Shown here: piece after piece, positions 60,620 to 64,000 of the stretch | Position numbering within the stretch: position 1 is the first letter of the stretch | Layout of the letters: every line of letters starts with the position of its first letter | Source of the DNA: Bifidobacterium callimiconis | GTDB taxonomy: Bacteria; Actinomycetota; Actinomycetes; Actinomycetales; Bifidobacteriaceae | NCBI RefSeq assembly: GCF_003952005.1 | Contig: NZ_QXGJ01000003.1 | Span: forward strand, 243,425-307,424 | DNA: 64,000 nt | Direction: 5' to 3' | Position numbers and translations under genes: made by a program | The notes under the pieces: generated by a model | What the model saw: only the letters and a program-made list of their open reading frames with translations | Database searches by the model: none | Told to the model about the DNA's origin: nothing

Positions 60620-61573
60620 CTACTGCTTGACGGCGGCAGCGAAGTCGTCGACGAGGGCGCCCATCCAGTCGGTGAGGTCGTCGTATTCCTTGGGCATCTG
60701 CTCGGTGAGCTCGACCGTGGGCACGGAGCCCTTCTTGGCGGCGTCGATCAGCTGCTTGGTGGTGGAGTCCTCCTCCTGGGTGTTGAGCACGAACGTCTTG
60801 ATCGAACCGGATTCGAGCGCATCCACGAACGCCTTGATGTCGGCGGGCGACGGTTCGCTCTCATTGGCGCTGGCGTTCTTGTAGCCGTCGGTGGTGGCGT
60901 CGGTCATGCCCAGATCGTCGGCGAGGTACCAGGCCACGGATTCGCTGGCGGCGTACGGCACGCCCTGGGTCGTGGCCTTGGCGGCGTCGATCTTGTCCTC
61001 GACCGCCTGCTCCTTCTTCTCCCAGGCCTCGTGCTGCTGCTCGAAGTACTCCTTCTGGTCAGGCAGGGCCTTCACATAGGCCGCGGTGATGGCGTCGGCG
61101 GTCTTCTCACGCACATCGTGCGAGAACCAGACGTGCGGGTTGTCTCCGTCCTTCTTTCCCGCGGTTTCGGCGGCGTCCACCACGGTGGCCTTGGTGGCGT
61201 CGGCGGCCTTGGACGCCCAGGAGTCGTAGTCGGCGCCGTTGACCACGGCCACCTGCGCCTTGGAGAACACGGCGATGTCGGAGGACGTGGGCTCGTAGTC
61301 GTGCGCCTCCACGTTGGTGGCGGTCATGATGGACTTGACGTCCACCTTGTCGCCGCCGAGATCACGCGCCACCGATCCCCACTGATTGATGCTGGCGACC
61401 ACTTCGATCGTGCCGTCGGCGTTCGCGGACGCGTTGCCGTCGACGGAGCTCGAGCCGGCATTGCCGCAGGCCGCGAGCCCGCCGATCATCACCAGCGCAG
61501 CAACGCCGGCCACCACTCGTTTCAGTCCATTGGACTTTGCGCACATCTTCTCCATCATCATGGCATTCCTCAT
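60620..61573 (-). CDS. Zinc/manganese ABC transporter substrate-binding lipoprotein (ZnuA-like)
   Basis: 317 residues with a lipoprotein signal (VVAGVAALVMIGGLAAC) and a cluster A-I metal-binding fold. The motifs are VVASINQWGSVARDLGGDKVDVKSIM, NVEAHDYEPTSSDIAVFSKAQVAVVNGADYDSW, and NPHVWFSHDV with the metal His. The first His sits in EAHDYEP. A Zur-type palindrome lies 37 bp upstream, indicating zinc control. No permease or ATPase genes accompany it here. ATG 61573 is taken; internal ATGs follow within 10 codons. Confidence 0.92.
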   Translation of the reverse strand: MRNAMMMEKMCAKSNGLKRVVAGVAALVMIGGLAACGNAGSSSVDGNASANADGTIEVVASINQWGSVARDLGGDKVDVKSIMTATNVEAHDYEPTSSDIAVFSKAQVAVVNGADYDSWASKAADATKATVVDAAETAGKKDGDNPHVWFSHDVREKTADAITAAYVKALPDQKEYFEQQHEAWEKKEQAVEDKIDAAKATTQGVPYAASESVAWYLADDLGMTDATTDGYKNASANESEPSPADIKAFVDALESGSIKTFVLNTQEEDSTTKQLIDAAKKGSVPTVELTEQMPKEYDDLTDWMGALVDDFAAAVKQ

Positions 61574-61609
61574 CGTCTATCGTTGTCGGAATCAACCGGA
61601 TCAATCCAT

Positions 61610-61628
61610 ATTGATATCCGTTATCAAT
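61610..61628. promoter_or_regulatory. Zur/Fur-type box
   Basis: ATTGATATCCGTTATCAAT: arms ATTGATA and TATCAAT with a 5-base centre, 37 bp upstream of the zinc-binding lipoprotein ATG. The nearby Fur-family gene (62284-62727) is the likely regulator. The box also precedes a His-rich reading frame on the plus strand. Confidence 0.7.
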
Positions 61629-61656
61629 AACTGCGATGCTCAGTATACATGCCTTA

Positions 61657-62115
61657 ATGAGATTCATTATCATCAGCGTGTCGAGCACAGCCATCGCGCA
61701 TTCAGCACGCACCCAACGCGCGTATCCACACGGCACACAGCCACACACCATGCATCCGCACGGCACGCATTCGCACGATGCGCATTCAGCACGAACCCAA
61801 CGCCATGCAGTCACATGGCACGCATCCGCACGGCATGCATCCATCCAACGTGCACATCCACACGCCATACATCCAACCCACGCCCTCACTCCACCTTCGA
61901 CGGCACATCGTTCCCACTGCGCACCGTTTTCACAGCGCAAAACACCCGAAATCAGCAATTCACAGCACGAAACACCCGCCGCACCCCTATTGAAACTTCC
62001 GTTTGACGCTGTGAATCGCCGATTTGCTCGCTTTGCGAACATGGCCGGCCACGATGCGGACACAATGAGTGCAGATACCTTGACGCGGGAGCATTTTGGG
62101 GCGCCAAATACCTGA
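61657..62115 (+). CDS. Uncertain: His-rich reading frame beside the Zur box
   Basis: Starting at ATG 61657 the plus strand encodes MRFIIISVSSTAIAHSA, signal-peptide-like, followed by many His residues in short repeats (PHGTQPHTMHPHGTHSHDAHSA, then HAVTWHASARHAS, HPHAIHPTH). It lies 29 bases after a Zur-type box and divergent from the zinc-binding lipoprotein, so a zinc-binding peptide is an attractive idea. But there is no ribosome site, the last third runs through hairpin copy C, and the underlying DNA is a simple repeat (CACGCATCCGCACGGCATGC type) that gives a Cys-rich frame on the other strand. I rate it as possible only. Confidence 0.3.
   Translation: MRFIIISVSSTAIAHSARTQRAYPHGTQPHTMHPHGTHSHDAHSARTQRHAVTWHASARHASIQRAHPHAIHPTHALTPPSTAHRSHCAPFSQRKTPEISNSQHETPAAPLLKLPFDAVNRRFARFANMAGHDADTMSADTLTREHFGAPNT
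61954..62019. terminator. Hairpin family H, copy C
   Basis: On the minus strand, CGATTCACAGCGTCAAACGG pairs with GTTTCGTGCTGTGAATTG. Copies A and B have CTTT/AAAG and CATT/AATG where this one has AAA/TTT. A further left copy TTCACAGCGCAAAACACCCG starts at about 61930. It lies downstream of the Fur-family gene on the same strand. Confidence 0.65.
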
Positions 62116-62187
62116 ATTCTGCTCTTTGGGGCGTCAAATTCCCGAAAATCGGTGCGAAAACGGGATGTTGGCACCCCAAAGAGCAGA
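62093..62187. repeat. Long hairpin with TGCTCTTTGGGGCG core
   Basis: The arm TCTGCTCTTTGGGGCG... (62118-62144) pairs with ...CACCCCAAAGAGCAGA (62161-62187) over about 27 bases with few mismatches. A second left copy of the core (TTTGGGGCGCCAAATACC, 62094) precedes it. The layout resembles the composite palindromes but with one right arm only. The rest of 62188-62283 shows nothing. Confidence 0.65.
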
Positions 62188-62283
62188 TGTTCTCATACTG
62201 CAAACAACCTTGTCCACGATGCGAATGCATTCAGGCTCAGGCAAACCTGCCCGGACGGATCTAAGTGGATTCCAGCGCCCGCT

Positions 62284-62727
62284 TCAGACCGTCGCCGGAT
62301 CCACGCCCGTACGCTCACTCCCCCGCTTGGATTCGGCGGCGCACTCGGCGCAGATGCCGAAGATCTCAAGGATGTGGTGACTCACGGTGAAGCCGTTGTC
62401 GCGCGCCACCTTGCGGAACCATGCCTCGCTCGGCGGTTCGATGTCGATGGTCCTGCCGCAGCGTTCGCACACCAGATGATGATGGTGCCGGGTGGCGTCC
62501 TCGCCGCAGTCGCGGAACAGCTGCTCACCGCCCATGCGAATGGTGTCGGCCTCCCCCGCCGCAGCCATGGCGTTGAGCTGACGGTACACGGTGGCCAAAC
62601 CGATCTTGGAGCCGGAGTCCTGCAGTCGACGATGCAGATTCTGCGCGGAGACGAAGTCGTCGGTCTGTCGCAGCGCCTCACGAACCGTCTCCTTCTGAAC
62701 CGTTCGCCTCGTCTGATGCTCGACCAT
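62284..62727 (-). CDS. Fur-family regulator, probably Zur
   Basis: 147 residues. Winged helix TVREALRQTDDFVSAQNLHRRLQDSGSKIGLATVYRQLNAMAAAGEADTIR, the metal site HHHHLVCERCGRTIDIE, and a C-terminal CxxC (GICAEC) for the structural zinc. Zur is preferred over Fur or PerR because the only nearby target has a Zur-type box and encodes a zinc-type binding protein. The ATG at 62727 fits the family start. Same strand as the zinc lipoprotein, but separated by 710 bases containing hairpins, so they are separate units. Confidence 0.88.
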   Translation of the reverse strand: MVEHQTRRTVQKETVREALRQTDDFVSAQNLHRRLQDSGSKIGLATVYRQLNAMAAAGEADTIRMGGEQLFRDCGEDATRHHHHLVCERCGRTIDIEPPSEAWFRKVARDNGFTVSHHILEIFGICAECAAESKRGSERTGVDPATV

Positions 62728-62941
62728 GCATACTCCCGTTGATCATTGCCCCGAAATATTCCGCGTTCCATCATAGGCCACGTCCGGCCGGGGAGAACCG
62801 AAGCGAAAAGGAAAGGCCTTCGTTCCAAGGATGATTCGGAACGAAGGCCTGATAACCGATCACAGAATACGTTGGATATGGATAGACGGCGGATGAAGTG
62901 CATGACATCGCGTGCGGCGCATCATGGCATCCGTGGCGCAC

Positions 62942-62998
62942 GATCACCTCATCCGTCCGTCTTCGACGGCCACCTTCCCCTCAAGGGGAAGGAAAGGC
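62942..62998. repeat. REP-like repeat, family 2
   Basis: GATCACCTCATCCGTCCGTC, CGACGGCCACC and CTTCCCCTCAAGGGGAAGG repeat the block at 60511 almost base for base, just after the stop of the isomerase-like gene. Confidence 0.75.
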
Positions 62999-63011
62999 GG
63001 GAGGCTAAGGA

Positions 63012-63854
63012 TCAGAGCGGCCAGTAGGGGGCTACTTCCTTGTCGAAGGCGTCGGACACCTTCTTCGCCACGACGGCGGGGTCGGTGTCCCAGATCTTCT
63101 GGTTGAACAGCTCGCATTCGATGTCGCCACGCCAGCCGGTGTTCCATACGGCCTCGGTGAGCGGCTTGAAGTCGATCACGCCCTCGCCCATGTAGTGACG
63201 GCTGAGCAGCGGGTCGGCCTCGAGCGGGGTCTTCCAGTCGCACACCTGATAGGTGGCGATGCGGCCCTCGCGACCGGCGCGGGCGATGGACTCCTGCACC
63301 TGCGGATCCCAGAAGATGTGGAAGGTGTCGACGGTCACGCCCACGGCCTTCGGGTTGAACGGCGCGGCGATGTCGAGCGCCTGGCCGAGCGTGGACACGC
63401 ATGCGCGGTCGGTGCAGTACATCGGATGCAGCGGTTCGATGGCCAGCGTCACACCGGCGTCGAGCGCGTCCTTCTCGAGTTCGGCGAGCGCCTCGCCGAT
63501 GCGCAGACGGGCGCCGGTCAGGTCCTTGGAGCCTTCCGGCAGGCCGCCGACCACGAGTACGAGCACGTGGCAGTCGAGCGCCGCGGTCTCCTCGATGAGC
63601 TTGCGGTTGTCGTCGATGGATGCACGGCGGGCCGGGCCCTCCTCCATGGTGAAGAAGCCGCCGCGGCACATGGTGGATACGCGCAGGCCGGAGTCCTTCA
63701 CCATCTTGACGGCGGTGTCGAGGCCGACCTCCTCAACGGGTTCGCGCCACAGGCCGATGCTCTGGTAGCCAGCCTCGGAGCACACGCGCAGCGCGGTGGC
63801 GAGATCGGCGTACTTGATGGTGGCCTGGTTCATCGAAAGAATTGGATTCGTCAT
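63012..63854 (-). CDS. Sugar phosphate isomerase/epimerase (IolE/xylose-isomerase-like TIM barrel)
   Basis: 280 residues, AP endonuclease family 2 TIM barrel. Visible metal-ligand motifs: LAIEPLHPMYCTDRACVSTL (Glu), GVTVDTFHIFWDP (Asp and His), YQVCDWKTP, HYMGEGVIDFKPL and a final ECELFNQKIW (Glu). This fits hydroxypyruvate isomerase/IolE/IolI-like enzymes. ATG 63854 (MTNPILSMNQ) is chosen; the frame runs to 63908 without family sequence. Probably part of a sugar or inositol gene group to the right of the window. Only 33 bases separate it from a divergent frame. Confidence 0.85.
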   Translation of the reverse strand: MTNPILSMNQATIKYADLATALRVCSEAGYQSIGLWREPVEEVGLDTAVKMVKDSGLRVSTMCRGGFFTMEEGPARRASIDDNRKLIEETAALDCHVLVLVVGGLPEGSKDLTGARLRIGEALAELEKDALDAGVTLAIEPLHPMYCTDRACVSTLGQALDIAAPFNPKAVGVTVDTFHIFWDPQVQESIARAGREGRIATYQVCDWKTPLEADPLLSRHYMGEGVIDFKPLTEAVWNTGWRGDIECELFNQKIWDTDPAVVAKKVSDAFDKEVAPYWPL

Positions 63855-63887
63855 GATAATGCTTCTTTCGTTAAGTGTGAGGAGTAC

Positions 63888-64000
63888 ATGCGCGCCCTCG
63901 TCGAGCACAAGCCCTACCCGTACGACTTCGAATCCGGCGCCCGCGGCGTGCGTCTGGCCTCGCTCGGCTACGAAAGCGCCAAGGAAGGCCGCAAGATCGA
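63888..64000 (+). CDS. Start of an unrecognised divergent gene (runs off the right edge)
   Basis: The first 37 residues read MRALVEHKPYPYDFESGARG, then VRLASLGYESAKEGRKI. Codon third positions are about 90% G/C, while the opposite strand in the matching phase has a stop, so this frame looks coding. GAGGAG lies 3 bases before the ATG, a tight spacing. I do not recognise the family from this fragment. The gene would be divergent from the isomerase-like gene with only 33 bases between. Confidence 0.5.
   Translation, partial: MRALVEHKPYPYDFESGARGVRLASLGYESAKEGRKI

Noticed and set aside
61362..62174. Cys-rich minus-strand frame (many CxxC) beside the zinc gene
   Set aside because: Arises from the same simple repeat as the His-rich frame, overlaps the zinc lipoprotein start, and has no ribosome site or conserved domain; kept only as an alternative reading.
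1..64000. tRNA, rRNA genes, insertion sequences or prophage modules
   Set aside because: I found no cloverleaf, rRNA-like stretch, transposase, integrase or phage structural gene on either strand.

Overview
The window looks like a chromosomal segment of a Bifidobacterium. It has high GC with strong GC bias at third codon positions, an actinobacterial purine gene set with a single-chain PurL, a bacterial serpin, a type II-C CRISPR-Cas locus with a short actinobacterial-type Cas9, and dispersed 'CCTCAGTC...GCTCCC' intergenic palindromes. I infer the genus from these features together; I ran no database search.

Layout. 1-19.6 kb is the purine biosynthesis locus: the 3' end of purL at the left edge and purF-purM-purD at 15.2-19.3 kb. 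About 12.8 kb of accessory DNA lies between purL and purF: a serpin, an aldo/keto reductase, an aminotransferase, a Y-family polymerase with a YolD-like partner and a LexA-type box, and a complete CRISPR-Cas II-C locus. That locus has 5 repeats, cas2, cas1, cas9 and a tracrRNA gene upstream of cas9. The array is read toward cas2, against the cas genes. 19.6-37.7 kb holds a LysR regulator, an acetyltransferase, a flavodoxin-fold reductase, an epimerase-like protein, two adjacent DHA2-type exporters, DedA, an AAA ATPase, an FtsX-like ABC exporter and a YhgE/Pip-like membrane protein beside its presumed TetR regulator, a DUF3592 protein, an N-terminally short AraC gene and a frameshifted DUF1349-like gene.

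37.7-55.4 kb is dense in pairs of a small regulator and an oxidoreductase or exporter: HxlR with an FMN reductase and an SDR, TetR with an SDR, LysR with an MFS exporter, HxlR with an NAD(P)-binding protein, PadR with an NADP oxidoreductase, and MerR with a flavodoxin. There is also a MATE exporter and an antitoxin/PIN-toxin pair under a 51-bp perfect palindrome. Repeated operator-like sequences let me propose two small regulons, one for PadR and one for TetR. 55.6-60.4 kb is a compact operon: VWA/solute-binding lipoprotein, XpaC-like protein, anchored binding protein, TelA. 60.6-62.7 kb is a zinc module with a ZnuA-like lipoprotein, a Zur-type box and a Fur/Zur regulator. The right edge carries a sugar-phosphate isomerase-like gene and the start of a divergent gene.

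The most unusual signal outside the genes is a family of composite palindromes about 190-230 bp long, in intergenic spaces. Each has a short core present twice on each arm (A1-s1-A2-loop-A2'-s2-A1'). The core differs between copies, while the linker between cores is conserved. A second hairpin family shows compensatory changes between copies, and a three-unit structured tandem repeat follows purD.
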